Shown: positions 34,236-47,037 of the stretch, piece after piece
Layout: each line of letters starts with the position of its first letter
How positions within the stretch are numbered: position 1 is the first letter of the stretch
Notes under the pieces: generated by a model
Databases searched by the model: none
Seen by the model: the letters and a program-made list of their open reading frames with translations, nothing else
What the model was told of the DNA's origin: nothing
Assembly (NCBI RefSeq): GCF_014633365.1
Contig: NC_068341.1
Coordinates: 8,184,001 to 8,248,000 of the forward strand
Length of the DNA stretch: 64,000 nucleotides
Direction: 5' to 3'
Origin: Diospyros lotus
Taxonomy: Eukaryota; Streptophyta; Magnoliopsida; Ericales; Ebenaceae
Program-made: the position numbers and the translations under genes

Positions 34236-35069
34236 ATTTATTGATAGAATTATTCCATCACTAAAAGATTTTAATTTTAATGTAATTTTTTTCTTATTTA
34301 GCGACAAAATTATTCCATCACTAAATTATCTTAAATAAAGTTTTAATTTTATTTTTTTTTAGCAACGAAATTATTTTGTTGCTAAAATATTTTTATTTTA
34401 ATTTAATTTTTTTTTCATTTAGCGACGGAATAATTCCATCACTAAATTATCTTAAATTAAGTTTTAATTTTATCTTCTTTTAGTGACAGAATTATTTCAT
34501 CACTAAAATATTTTAATTTTAATTTAAGTTTTTTTTATTTAGCTACAAAATTATTTCATCGCTAAATTAACAAACTTAGTAAAAATTTTAAATTTTATTT
34601 TAAAATTAAAATCATGAAAATTATTTAGCGACTGGTGTAGTCGTCGCTAAATTTTAAAAATATTAAAAATTATTTAGGGACAGGTCTTTCCGTCGCTAAA
34701 TTAAAAACATTTAGCAATGAAATAGACCGTCGCTAATCCATCGAAAAAATTTAGCAACGGCTATTCTGTTCTTAATTACCGACGAAAAAATTTCATCACT
34801 AAAAAATATTTTTCTTGTAGTGAAATAACTAAAGATGATGAGGATGAGCATGTAGTCGAGGATGTGGTCGTGGCCGATGAGGAAGAGGTAAAGGTGGTCA
34901 TAACCACCGCAACAATGATAAGATGAGCAATCAACCACATAGAGGTAAAGGAAGAGTAAGAGAAAAAGGAAAAGGTAACAATCCTAGACTAAATGAGACG
35001 AGGTATGATAAGTCACAAACTTGGGAATTATTTGTGGTAATGTTATGGTGCAACTAATCATATTGAGGA

Positions 35070-37203
35070 TGTAACACCCATGATTTCTCGAGCGCTAAAT
35101 AATTAAAGATTTTAAGAATTTTTTTTTTTCACAACTTATCCATTGATGCATAACATACAATTCCTAAAAATCTCAATTTTACCTTCTCGACCAATCAAAC
35201 TCAAAGAGTTAAGATAGGTGTTATAATTACAAATACAAAAGCTAGATCGAACTTGATATGGTTCATAACCATAATATTTTATTTATCATATGAGAAACCG
35301 TTCAAGACGTCTACAAAATGAATTACATGGATATCATCTCTCAAAAAAGATAAACGAATGTATCAAACATAACCAAAAACATAATAAGCTTTGAATAGGA
35401 TTCGTACATAAGTAAAGACATATTAATACATGCTACATTCAACGAAATAAACTTATTCTTCAGCTATCTCCTTTCCCTTAGAACCGCTTGTCGAATCTGG
35501 AACGTTTTAATATTCTAGGGATATAGTCTAATTAGAAGATGAATCTTTTAGTGAGAACCCCAAAACAGTTTATATAAATGCATAAACAAGTATAAAAAAT
35601 ATAAGGAAAACAACGAAGACTACTCCGAAGTGCCTCGTGAACATGTCAGCCTTCTTCAACGAGAGATTTCTCAATGGCGCACGCATAGCGCCTCTTGAGA
35701 GGTTCCTAACCACGTCACATTAGCTCGATCTCATAGAACTCATGCAAACACCACAACCGTTGTACCTTAAACTCACGGTCTTCCCCATGAGAGCTTTCTC
35801 GATGGCGCACGCATAGCGCCTCTCTCGGGATATCCAAACTTTTGCCTTCAGGCAACAACAGATAGGTATAACAGTATGGCCACATATATTTTCAGGAAAA
35901 TACATTTCATATACGCAATGTTATTTCATGCAAGAGAACAACAGGAGGTTGCGTACAGGAATTTCACAAAACACGTTTCATAAAATAGAAATCTTTTATA
36001 AAAGAAAACTACAGGATTTGGAGTTTAGAAGTCTCACCTTGAACTTGATTCGGGATGTCTCAAAATTCGTGCCCGACCTCGACTCTTGTGCCAGGCACAC
36101 TATTACACAACCTCGAGCCTCAACGATTCCTTGCCCCACGCACCTGTGCGTGGCACGCGGGTCTTTTTCTCCAGCAAGCTTCATGTCGGCTGGCAACCGA
36201 AAAACTTCCCCGATCTCACTACTTCGAAGGCCTCTTCCAATCAATCTAAGGGGTATGCCTTTTGTTCTGAAATCACCACCGAATGTGCCCCAAAATGGCC
36301 AAAAATAGTCTGGCTCCGACATCTCTTTCATTTTTTGGCCATTATTCGAACACTACTCAAACCATTATGAAAACACTCCAAAATTTCTAGAACTGATCTC
36401 CAAGACCTCTAGAACAAGCCCCCTATCAAATCTCTCAAAAACACTCCAAAATTCGAGAGATTGGTTGCCCACTTTTCGGCCGAAACCCTTACCTATTTAT
36501 CAGCAAAATTCGGCTTATCTTCAGCCAATCAACGGCCATTGCGTAGCCCATACGCTTCCTAGGCCAATGGTAGCCATGCCTTGACAAGATCGGTCGTCTC
36601 ATCACCGAATTTGGCCTATGTACAGTGGCAGGTGAGCGGCCACCTGTTCCAACATTTCCAGAAATTACACTTTGTCCCTTTGCAAATTTCTTTTGCATTT
36701 TGGCCCTTTTCTTCAAGTCCGTAGACTTTGATATTTTACCATATGAACCCCTAAGTTCCATGCTTCTCAAATAGACCACCAAATTTGAAAAAATATCATT
36801 TTCACCCCATTTTCAACTAGAATTGAAAATTACACTTAGGCCCCAAATGCATATTCGGTCCCAAACCCTTTTATCCCATTCTGAAACCACTTAAGAGTTG
36901 CTCCTTATGTAAAATATGAACGTCATCAGGATTTCGTTGACTTTTCGAAAGTCTCTTATCATTATTCGGTCTTTCATGCTATAACTTAGTTGTATCGAAA
37001 ACCATGTCAGATTTGATTTCTTTTCGCGTCATAAGTCTCGCCTCGAGACGCTCGTCGTTGACATACCTTTTTCCTTAATTATCTAAGCTCTGAGGCGCTC
37101 CTTGCTGTTGATTTGGTGATTTATTTTGCTAACAAGCCAATTTTTTTATATTTCGAACTCGTTTAAATTACGTGGTAATCTCACAAAAATATGGGGTATT
37201 ACA
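35070..37203 (-). mobile_element. Gypsy-like solo LTR, 2134 bp, in Copia gag
   Basis: The ends (read on the minus strand) are TGTAATACCCC and GGGTGTTACA. Perfect target duplication GAGGA lies at 35065-35069 and 37204-37208. It falls inside the Copia gag zinc-knuckle region. It has the family's conserved 3' block (35497-35557). Two short direct repeats around GCGCACGCATAGCGCCTCT lie at about 35675-35695 and 35803-35825. No coding region. Confidence 0.92.
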
Positions 37204-38178
37204 GAGGAGCAAGTCAATGTTGTTGATGACAAGCAAGAAGCTGAAGAGCTCGCTTTGTTGCTAGCACTCAAAGATGACAAGAGAAATGAAAAAAGTTCGT
37301 GGTTTTTGAATAATGGGGCAAGCAATCACTTGTGAAGATAAAGGAAACTTTGCGAAGCTTGATGAAAAGATACAATGCGATGTTTCTTTTGGAGATTCTT
37401 CTAGGATTCAAATTTGTGGGAAATGTACTATTCTAATTTCTTCAAGAAGTGAAAGCCATATTGTAATGCCCCGCTTTTTCGAGCATTAAATAACCTAGGA
37501 ATTTTGGAAATATTTTTGTTTTTTATAAATCATTTTCCAACAATCCCGTTCTACCTTCCCAGCATACTAAATAGAAATCAATAAGCTAAGATAGGTAATC
37601 ATCATAAATGCGGAAGCTTAAAATCGAAACCTGATATGATACATAACTAAATTCACTTAATCATAACATAAGAATCTGTATCATCATATCATCGAATACT
37701 TAAATACATGGAGACTTATCGTACAATCTGACTATTCCTCAGAAATATATTAAATCATAATAATTATACATGATATTCAATATAGCATAATCTTCTAAAC
37801 ATGTCCAAAAACATATCCTGAATCCTCACGAAGGAGCATATACCAAAACATCTTACCGAATCCATCAGCCACGTCATCAATCATCCCATTGTCATAGCTA
37901 TAAATCCTAACTGGAACGTTTGAATGCTCCACGGGCATAACCCAATTAAAAGATAAATCTTTTAGTGAGGGTTTAGAAACATGATACATGAATGTATAAT
38001 GCAATAACATAAATAATCATATGTCCTAATGTAACTTCTCTGACCCACTAGTCTGGTACGGAACCCTAGGCAGAATCTCAAACCTCTGTAGGATAATCCT
38101 AACGTTGTTTCATCATTGCTCTTGGGGAATTACGGCTACACTCTTAGGGCGATATCCCAATCTCATGCACGAGTATCA

Positions 38179-39435
38179 TGTTATTGTACTTTTTGTACAT
38201 TAGTTTTGATGATAAAGAACATATTTTGTTTAATCCCTAAGTCATGAGTCAAGATTATGGTTTTCAATATAAATCAATTTCAATATCAAGTATTACTTTG
38301 TGAGAATAAAAACCAAATGAATTTCAAGTATCGAGATTTCAAAGTCAAAGTCATATTTTTTCTAAGTCTGGAAGATTAGCACCTTATAAGGAGACCTATA
38401 TGAAAATGTTTTCTTTTTAGAAAACTAACTCCCGCTATTTCAATAGCTAACATTCATTAGTGATAAAATGATTTTTAAAGAATTTTTCAAGAAATAAAAA
38501 GTGTATATCTTGTAGGTGGTAAAATCGTAAAATCCTAAGTTTGTACTAAAACCCTTGGTTGACTAACTGTCATGTCTATTTTTGTCTTGGTCGACTAAGT
38601 GCCTTGTTGTCTTTATGATTTGGTCGACTAACCTATTTTCTTTGTCGACTAAGCTTGTTATTTTTGCTTGATTCTGTCGACTAACCATTTTCATATGTCG
38701 ACTAAGTTCTTTTCGTAGAAAGCACAACGACTAGTTTTTTCAAATCCCAATGGTCACAAACGGCTAGTTTCCTCTTCAATCTTCTGGGATGCCTATATAT
38801 ACAACTCATTGATGTCCAAGAAGAAGCTAATGGATGGGAATGAAGTAAAGTGAGCTTAAGGATTATTTCATACTTCTCGACTTACATTTGTGCTTCAATT
38901 TTTCTCTCAAAAGGTTTTGTTCTAAGTTTGTTTCATTTGATTCAAGCCTTGTATATTTATTGAGAGTCATTATAACTAAGAGGATATACTCTTAGAAACT
39001 CTCTTTTGTATCTTTCTTATTTTTCCTAACTTGTATTGCTAGAGGGCTTGCTTGAAAGCAAGAGGTTGTATATCCTAACTTGGTGCTAGAGGGCCTATCT
39101 GAAGTGATATGAGGTTTTAGTGGATTGCTTGCAAAATCCTTAGTGAGGAGCTAAGGTAGTGGATTAGACTTGGGTTAAGCAGAACCACTATAAATCCTTA
39201 TATTCTTTTGTGCTTGCGTTCTTTGATCTATTTATCTTTCCAAGCATTTCATTATTCCTCACTTAGTTCACTTATTTATCTTTGCAAACTTATATTTGTC
39301 ATTTTATAAGTTTCACGTTTTTAAATCACGAAAATCTTAATTTGTATCAAAAAGTTTTTCAAATTCAAATAAGTTTTTAAATTATTCAATTCACCCATCT
39401 TCTTGGTGTGTGCCATAGCACTTCCCAGTCTAACA
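38179..39435. mobile_element. Copia-type solo LTR, 1257 bp
   Basis: TGTTATTGTAC...CAGTCTAACA with perfect target duplication TATCA (38174-38178 and 39436-39440). TTTTGATGATAA near the start resembles large Copia (SIRE-like) LTRs, which is an inference. Between 38570 and 38710 the word GTCGACTAA or GTCGACTAAC recurs at about 30-40-bp spacing. No coding region. Confidence 0.92.
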
Positions 39436-40578
39436 TATCAATATGTCAATAATATCGTGCTAAGCAAAAATCACGTCTTTCCATGAAATATGATAAAATG
39501 ATCATAACTTCAATAAACATCATGCATAATGAAGCAAATGTGTCATATATAGATTCTTGGTATAAAACCACTCACCTGATGCCCGAATTTTTGCACGCTT
39601 CAAAAAATGTGCATCGTCTCGATTTGCGTGCCCGACCTCGATTTTTGCACAAGTCACTTCAACTTAAGCTTCAAAACACCCTAATCATCATATTTATTTA
39701 AATAAGCATTAAAACTTATTTTTCAATAAATTCTTGTATTTTCTTTATTTTTCTCTATTTCTTCTTATTTTTCCTCAATAAATCCAAACTAAATATTTTT
39801 CAAATATTTCACTATAAAAATCTATAAAATAACATTCTTGAATTTCTAAATTTTTCTAAAAAATTTTACTCACCTCGACTTAGCCTCTCAGGCTTTCTCA
39901 ATATGCGTGTCCCAACCTCGAAATATGTGCCCGATTAATTTCTTTGGCTTCGGAACACTTCTCTAGTCCCGAAAAAATTCTCGGAATCATTTTGACATTT
40001 TACGAGATTTTTCCACATTTTTTTTCTCTTTTCTTTTTTTTTCTTTTCCTTTTAATTTTCTTTCTTCTCCTACCTCACTTCATTTTCTTCCTCGCGCAGC
40101 CCTGCTCGCGCACAGCTTCGCCTCAACCCAGCCACCTTTCCGTGTGCCTCCGCGGGCCACTATAGCCTCGCTGACCGCTGCTCGCACCCTCGCCAACCTC
40201 CGTTGCGGTCGCTGTTGGCTGCGCCTACCGTCTTCTTCGGCCTCCTGCTTTGCCGTGGCCTGCTATCACGAGTTCGCGGCCATAGCCGGGCACAACAGCT
40301 CGTGCACCTGCTGGCACGAACTAGTCGTCGGTCGCCTCCCACCGCGGTTGCTTCACCTCCCACCGTGGCTGCTTCATTTTCATCGCGGCCGCTTCAAGAG
40401 GCTGTCATGGCCGATCGAGCTTGCTACCCACGGCCATGGCCGCTGTCCATTTCCACCCGATTCGGCCAGCATTTCCCTCTCTTTATCTCTCTTTGCTCTC
40501 TCCCGATCCCTCGTCGTGGTCTCCCTCTTTCTCATACGACCTCTCTCTGCTTCTTTTTCCCTCTGCATTTCCATTTTC

Positions 40579-40581
40579 ATT

Positions 40582-40618
<37 letters not shown>
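40579..40618. repeat. (CA)n(TA)n microsatellite
   Basis: A CA run passes directly into a TA run within the large LTR. Confidence 0.95.
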
Positions 40619-40619
<1 letters not shown>

Positions 40620-40639
40620 CCCACTTGGAACTACACTTA

Positions 40640-40874
40640 GGGTGTGTTTGATAGCATGAAAAATGCATGGAAAATGTCCCATCCAAGGAAATGAATTCCA
40701 TCTTAGGTGTTTGACACACTATATTTTCTATGGAATTGAATTCCATGGTACAACCATTAAAGCATGTTTTTGGCTATTTTCCATGGAAAATTCCATTTAG
40801 GGGGAGATGGTTTTTGTTTTCCATGTAAGTTGAAAAACACTTTCCTTTCCACCTAAATGCTATCAAACACACCC
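40640..40874. mobile_element. Tourist-like MITE (PIF/Harbinger type), 235 bp
   Basis: Terminal inverted repeats GGGTGTGTTTGATAGCA and TGCTATCAAACACACCC are perfect over 17 bp. Target duplication TTA lies at 40637-40639 and 40875-40877. The TTA target and GGG...CCC ends fit PIF/Harbinger. The interior repeats TTCCATGGAA-like palindromes. It is non-coding. Confidence 0.93.
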
Positions 40875-41039
40875 TTAGTCATTAATCTTGCCTGACCATC
40901 ATCTCTTGAATTCCAATTGCACAAACCTCTCGATCTCTCTGCAATCTTTCGGCGAAAGTTTCTCTCAAACGAATAGCCAATCCCATCATGCTTTTGCAAT
41001 TTCTCATACCAAACTGATTAGTGGTTAATTTTGTAAAAT

Positions 41040-42915
41040 TTTGTTATAATTATAACCCCCGTTTTGATTTTAAATTGGTTTAATTGAATAGTTGTGTAAT
41101 ATATATATAAATATATAATATATTATAATAAATATGTAAATATAATATATATTATAACATAATACATATACTCAATGGAGTGCATACAAGGAGCATTTAT
41201 ATAATATGTAAGTATATAATATATCATATAATATATCATATAAATATATACATAATATATAATTTAATAACACTTAATTGTTTGCTTGTAGGCATGAAGA
41301 ATGTGGGCTTAGGGACTCAAAATGGATTGAAGAATGAAGAATTAAAGCCTATGAAGAATTAAACTCCATGAAGAATTAAAACCCATGAAGAATTAAACTC
41401 CATGAAGAATTAAGGCTCAACTTGAGCAACCCATGGAAGATATCATTTGGAGAAGGCCCAAGTATTATTTTTAATCCTAATGAAGATCAAAAACCTAATT
41501 GTAGAATTTTATTTTTAAATATTTGTTTTGTGAGTGCTTTATTATGTGTGTTTTTTAGCTAAAATCCATTTAACTATTAGGTGTGCATTATAGATAAAAT
41601 CCATTTAACTTTAAGAGTGCTTTATTAGGTGTGTATTTTAGCTAAAATCTATCTAATATTAGGTGTGTATCATAGCTAAAATTCATTTAACTTTAAGTGT
41701 GTGAGTGCCCATTAGATATAATTATGTTTAGTTGAATAATTGAAATTGTGTGGTTTGTATTGCATCTTATGGGGTATAAATAGCTCACTTGATTGCATTT
41801 GTAAGTATAATTATTATTCTTGAATCAAAGTTTAGTTGTTTGTTTAGAATTATCTCTTTGAGAATTGTTTTTATTTTCTCTATTATTTTCTCTTGTGATC
41901 TTACTTTCTTTCTTTCTTCTTTTAAATTATTATGTCATTTATTGTTACTTTATTATTCACAGCCTAAATGGCCGGTTAATTTATACCTTTAAATTTCTGC
42001 AATTTTAATTCTTATTTTTTAATTATCCACCGCCTAAATGGCCGGTTAGTTTTTGCTATTTTAATTCCTATCATTTAAATTATGTTATTTAAATTACATC
42101 ATTTAAATTCCTGTCAATTAACTTTTAAATTGAGATGATTAGCTAAATCTAATCTTAGATTAAGGCAAGGACAATGTCCAATGCCAATGATTCCCAAAAA
42201 AACTGCGCTTAAAATGAGTGATATTAATTTAAATTTCAATATAAGTGTGTATTAATTATTGAGAAATCACTAGGTTTGGATTGGAGTGTAAATCTAACTT
42301 AGAACTTTCATACCATGTATGGGAGTTACTAGAACTGGAAACGCTATTATACCCAAACTCGGATGATTAATTTAGTTATTTTGTGCATTAATTATAATTG
42401 AATTTATGGTAGTTGCTTAAACTAAAATCCCGCATATCATGTATGGGGATTGCTTAAACTAGAACTATCATCATCTCTAATTGCATTTAATAACAAATCC
42501 TCATATCTGAAATTAAATTAATGTTGCTAACATTGTCTGCTAAAATTTGGGAATCAACGGGTTAGTGTTGAAATTGTTTTAACCCAAGTACTATCCAATT
42601 TCATATTCTCACGTTCAGTATTTATTTCAATATATGTCTTGCTTTATTTCCCAGTATATGTTGGCTAAAAAAAAACCATAAAAAAAATCTTGTTACCAAT
42701 CCATCTAAATGCGTGTGCGTGTGTGACATTTTTTTTCTTTTGTCATAAATAAATCTCTCAGTAGATGACTTGGACTCATCCAGAAAGTATAAATTTAAAT
42801 TTGGACTACAACTGCACTCATACACTGACGAGTATAAACCTCTCACCTAAATAAAGAAAAAAATATAAAATTTTTATTGTGTTTTGTTTTGTATTTTAAT
42901 TGCAAGGTGAGAGTG
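41040..42915 (+). mobile_element. Unclassified non-coding element, relative of 47038-48573 in opposite orientation
   Basis: From about 41640 to 42915 it aligns with the reverse complement of 47038-48300, including a paired GCCTAAATGGCCGGTTA word (41965 and 42030), a GTATGGGAGTTACTAG block, and the end with GACGAGTATAAACC and GGTGAGAGTGCA. The left end is not clear and no target duplication is found. It lies in the large LTR. Confidence 0.6.
41333..41411. repeat. Short tandem repeat of about 18-bp units
   Basis: The word ATGAAGAATTAA recurs five times with 5-7 bp spacers (CTCC, ACCC, GCCT) in the left part of the unclassified element. It is absent from the relative at 47-48.6 kb. Confidence 0.85.
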
Positions 42916-44816
42916 CAGTCACAAACTCTCAATTGAAGAACCAACCCAGAAATGTTTCCCACGCCTCACACACACATGGATAATTTACACATTAACTCCA
43001 CTTCTATTCATAAATTTAATTTAGGAATTTTAATAATTGCACTTGGACCCTTCAAATTTTAAACTAATTACCCTTAAACCACTCAAAACCTTGATTTCAT
43101 CAAAATTAATACTCGACAATTTACTTGATAACGACTGATTTGGCCCTAGTGTCCTCACTGGGTTATAGTTTCATCATGAAACTACTCCACGACACCTTCC
43201 GAAAAATTGGAGTCCCTTTAGGGTTAGATTGATTTCTCAGGAATCCCATACGGAAATTCGATTTTTGAGCCTAAATTGTAACTGTATTTTAGTTATACCG
43301 AAAATCATTTCTGATCCAATTTCTTTCGATTCCATAAATCTTATCTCGGGATGCTCGTCAATGCCGTATCACTTTTCTTAGATATCTCGGCTCCAGAGCA
43401 CTCCCTGCAGTTTATTCGATCAATTTTTTGAGCTATTTAGATACCAATCTTCCCCGAAATTTTATTTTTCTAATAAAATGCTTATTCTCCTATAATCCCA
43501 ATTTCTTGGGTATTACACATATACTTATAACTGATTTATTCTATGTGCCTAGATTAAAAAATAATATTTTGAGTTTGGGGTAACTCCTATGAAATTCATA
43601 TGAAAGATTGTTATTTTGTCTTAAAGATCAACATGCTAATTTGATTGCTAAGGTGTTTATGTTGAAACATAGAATGTTTATGCTAAATTTGAAGACAATT
43701 GTAGTAAAGTGCTTGAAGATGGATGTGAGAGATTAAGCATGGGGTTGGTATATGAAATTTGGGAACTTGAATTTTGAAGAACTCAAAAATTTTGGGAGAC
43801 AAATACATGGTGAAAGGAATGCTCCCAATCAACCACCAACATCATTTGTTTGAAGCATGTCTACTTGGTAAGCATTCAAGGAGATTTTAGAAAGAAGCTA
43901 TTTTAAAAGTAACTAAACCACTTCAATTTTCTCATATCAATGAGTGTGAACTGAACAAGCCATTATCATTTGGTAAAAATATGTACTTGTTTTTCATTAA
44001 TGATTATAATAGAAAGATTTGGGGTTATTTTTTGAAACCAAAATCAGAACCATTTGAAGCATTCAAGAATTTTATGACTCTTGTGGAAATTGAAAGTGGT
44101 TACACAATTAAAGCTTTGAGGTCTGATTAAGGAAGTGAATTGACATAAAAAAAAAAACTTTAGTAATTTTTGTGAATCACATGGTATTCATCATCCTTTA
44201 ATGGTCTTTGGATCACAATAACAAAATGGAGTAATCGAGAAGGAGAATAGAACTATTCTCAACCTAACTCGATATATGTTGAAAACACATAATGCCTAAA
44301 GAATTTTAGGTTGAAGCTATTTCTTATGCATTTTTTTTTTTTTTTTTTGACAAACTAGTCTCCAACAAGAAATGTGAAAGACTAAACATCACAAGAGGCA
44401 TGGAGTGGAAGAAAGCCTAGTGTTGCTCATTTGCAAGTTTTAGCTAAGAAACATTGCATATGTTTATGTGTCACAACAAGAAAGATCCAAGTTAGATTAT
44501 TGAAGTGTTAAGCATGTCTTCATTGGGTATGATCGAAATTCCAAAGGCTATAAATTGTACAACCCAAGTAATGGCAAGTTTATGATGAGTAGAGATGTTG
44601 AGTTTAATAAAGAAGCAATGTGGGATTGGGAGATAAAAAAAGAAAGCACCTATGACTTCTTTTCATAGTTTGAAGATGAAAAGAAAGATATTATAACACC
44701 AATTCAAGATACAACTCCACTTCATTCTCTTGCTACTATACCTCATTCTCTTGTTTCTTCTATGCATGTGGAAGGTTCTAGTTGAGGAGCATGAAAATGA
44801 GGAGTTTGTATGATAT

Positions 44817-46773
44817 CACTACACAAAAAAAAAAAAAAAAGGCTTTAGCGACAGGAAAAATCTGTCAATGCTCAAAATTCTGTTGCTAATTAGTTAACAA
44901 TGGAATTATCAATAGATTTATATCTGTCACTAAACAGGTTGTTGCTGATTACTTAGCAACAGATTTTTAAACTCATCGCTAATTAGAGAAGGAAAAGATT
45001 CGTTACTAATTAAAGACGGATAAAATTCGTCTCTAAAGCCAAAAATTCCTTCCAAATCCATCTATTACTTGGAAAGAGTGCAATAATATATGCTTCCGGG
45101 ATTTGGAGGGATTAGCTTTTCAACTAGCACATAAGATTCATTGCGCTGTGTGGGCCCGTCTTGTGACGATTCGGTTTCGGCCTTCTTTCCAGAGTAGTGC
45201 TCTACGACATTTTTGGAGGCTGTCGTTTGATCAATCATCTCTTCTTCGTTGAGATGTTCTGCCCCGTCTTGAGGATTCTGCTTGATGTTTTATTTTTAGA
45301 GTGTTATGTTGTTATCTTTAGTGATTTTTTGTTCATTTGATGTGCTATCGGATTGCTGTGTTGTGGAGTCTTCTTCTCTCTTGCTAGGAGGAGTGAGTAT
45401 TGTTCTGATAATGTTTATCGACTTGTTTAGGTGGTCATGTTTTGGTTGTTTTCCCTCTTATCATTTTATTTATTTATTATTTTTTTTATCTTGTATATAT
45501 TTTCTTTTTTTTTTTTGTTTTTTGGCACAGAAGGTGTTTGTGGTTGTTTATTCACTCTTGGTTTTTACTGGTGTAGGGTTTGCCTTGGTCTTTGTTTGTA
45601 GCCGCTTCGGTGTGTTTTTTTGTTTTATGAAATTCTTATTTATAAAAAAACAAAAATTAAATGGGTCATAGAATCAATCACATTTCTGGTTTGAGGAAAA
45701 AAAAGCCCTAGAAAAGGAAAAATAGCGACCGAATTAATTCCCTTATGACTCGAACCCAAAACTTGGCATGACTAAAGGTCCTAACATGACTTGCTTGGCC
45801 ATAGGGCTATAAACTCAATCAATTCCTTATTCGTCCCAATTTATATTTAAACTATTATTTCCTACTTTTTATCATAAAATCTCAACTTTCGATCTGACTC
45901 TTGGTCCTTCTAAATTATCATACGCGAAAATATCAATTATTTTATTATAAAATAAAAAAGTCTTAATATAGAGTTTAGAAGCAGAATTTTTCCGTCTCTG
46001 AACTCTAATACTTCTACATATGCTAGAATATAAATATTGTTTATATTTCTATTCTGAAAATATAAATACTAATTATTTTATATTCTAAAATTCTAATTAT
46101 TTTATTACTTTATTATAAAATAAAAAATCCTTAAGATAGAGTTTAGAAATGAAAATTTTTCTATCTCTGAACTTAGATACTTCCACATATGCTAGAATAT
46201 AAATATTGTTTATATTTATATTTTAAAACATAAATACTAATTATTTTATATTCTAAAATATCAATTATTATCGTGTGCATGCCTTATGTTCTAAAATACC
46301 AATTGTTTACATTCTAAAATACCAATTATTTTATTATTGTGCGTATGCTTTCACTTTTGATTATTTTTATTTTATGTTCTTTAATTTGTACGAACAGAAA
46401 CAGAATTAAGTCTGTCTCTAAGTTAAGGGCGGCGAGGGTAGGGACAGAATTAATTAGTTCCGTCTTTGAGTTGAGGGTAGAGACGGAATTAGTTTTGTCT
46501 CTAAGCTAAAGGCAAGAGCAAAAAAAATTTGTCTCTAGTTAGGGAAAAACATATAAAGACGAAAATTTTTCGTCTCTAAATCCATCTCTAAGAAAAAAAA
46601 AAAAAAAATAGAGACAAAAAAGATTCGTCTCTGATTCCTCTCTAAATCAAAGACAATTGATTTTCGCCTCTAAATTTGTTTCTAAAACTATTTTTCTAAA
46701 TTCGTCTCTAAATCCGTATTTATTAGAGACGAAAAAAAAATTTCTCTCTAAAATTATTATTTTTTTGGTAGTG
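44817..46773. mobile_element. CACTA transposon with two different kinds of ends
   Basis: CACTACACAAAAA at the left and TTTTTTTGGTAGTG at the right, with perfect target duplication TAT (44814-44816 and 46774-46776), in the Copia linker region. The left subterminal DNA uses TTTAGCGACAGG-type words, the right (46390-46760) uses GAGACGAA/TCGTCTC words. A different segment lies inside (about 45075-45660), and a near-repeat of about 180 bp follows (45945-46125 and 46125-46300). No transposase. Confidence 0.88.
45075..45660 (+). other. Unassigned segment within the CACTA element, perhaps a LINE 3' tail
   Basis: G/T-rich sequence of higher complexity ends with TTTATAAAAAAACAAAAA, in the style of the 3' end of a plant L1-type LINE. 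No reverse transcriptase is present and no target duplication is visible. The open frame of 121 hydrophobic residues at 45306-45671 follows from its T-rich composition and is not called a gene. Confidence 0.35.
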
Positions 46774-47037
46774 TATTTATGATAAAACTGAAGAAATCAT
46801 TGATTATAATGTGAATAATTTGTTTTGTCTTTTTGTAGATAGCAAGCCTTTAAACTTTGAGGAGGATGTGAAAGACAAAGGATGTGGAGGCAACCTTTGG
46901 AGGAAGAAATCAAAGCAATTGAGAAAAACAACACTACTTTTTCCATTGGTCATAAAGATATTGGAGTCAAATTGGTTTATAAGGCAAAGATGAATACATA
47001 TGGAGATGTGGCCAGATATAAAGCAAGGGTTGTGGTT

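Larger units (their letters stand above)
27715..34822. mobile_element. CACTA transposon (outer), 7.1 kb with nested elements
   Basis: The left end is CACTACAAAAAAATCTAGC and the right end AAATATTTTTCTTGTAGTG, with target duplication AAA (27712-27714 and 34823-34825) in Copia gag. It holds another CACTA element (27737-30546) only 22 bp from its left end and a Gypsy-like LTR (32143 to about 34235). Its own sequence (about 30547-32142 and 34240-34822) carries TTTAGCGACGG-type words at both ends and very A/T-rich middle DNA. No transposase frame is seen. Confidence 0.88.
26960..37461 (+). pseudogene. Copia gag and protease-start remnant, in pieces
   Basis: Pieces read between insertions: ALTLIHQCL and KEFESI-NYCSRVKSIVNQ before 27379; EESKDLDSMTPEQLKGSLQT then YEDKIKKRQGELLE at about 27565-27670; an RGRGRGRGKGG tail at about 34850-34900; and EEQVNVVDDKQEAEELALL with WFLNNGASNHL (the D/N-S-G-A-S protease-like box) at 37205-37335. 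This is the usual Copia UBN2-type gag followed by the protease site. Several in-frame stops are present. Confidence 0.85.
37462..43517 (-). mobile_element. Gypsy-like solo LTR, 6.1 kb with nested insertions
   Basis: Minus-strand ends are TGTAATACCCAAG at 43517 and GCGGGGCATTACA at 37462. Perfect target duplication CATAT is at 37457-37461 and 43518-43522, splitting the Copia pre-integrase region. It contains a Copia-type solo LTR (38179-39435), a Tourist-like MITE (40640-40874) and an unclassified insertion (about 41040-42915), leaving about 2.7-2.9 kb of its own. A GC-rich stretch (40080-40450) gives long but unsupported open frames; the matching part of the related LTR at 33590-33830 is similar in composition only. 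Confidence 0.9.

Noticed and set aside
40144..40659. 171- and 145-residue overlapping open frames in GC-rich DNA
   Set aside because: They lie inside a solo LTR, overlap in several frames, end in a CA/TA microsatellite and have no domain I recognise.
45306..45671. Hydrophobic 121-residue open frame
   Set aside because: It is T-rich DNA within a CACTA element, next to an A-rich tail. Its composition explains the hydrophobic residues.
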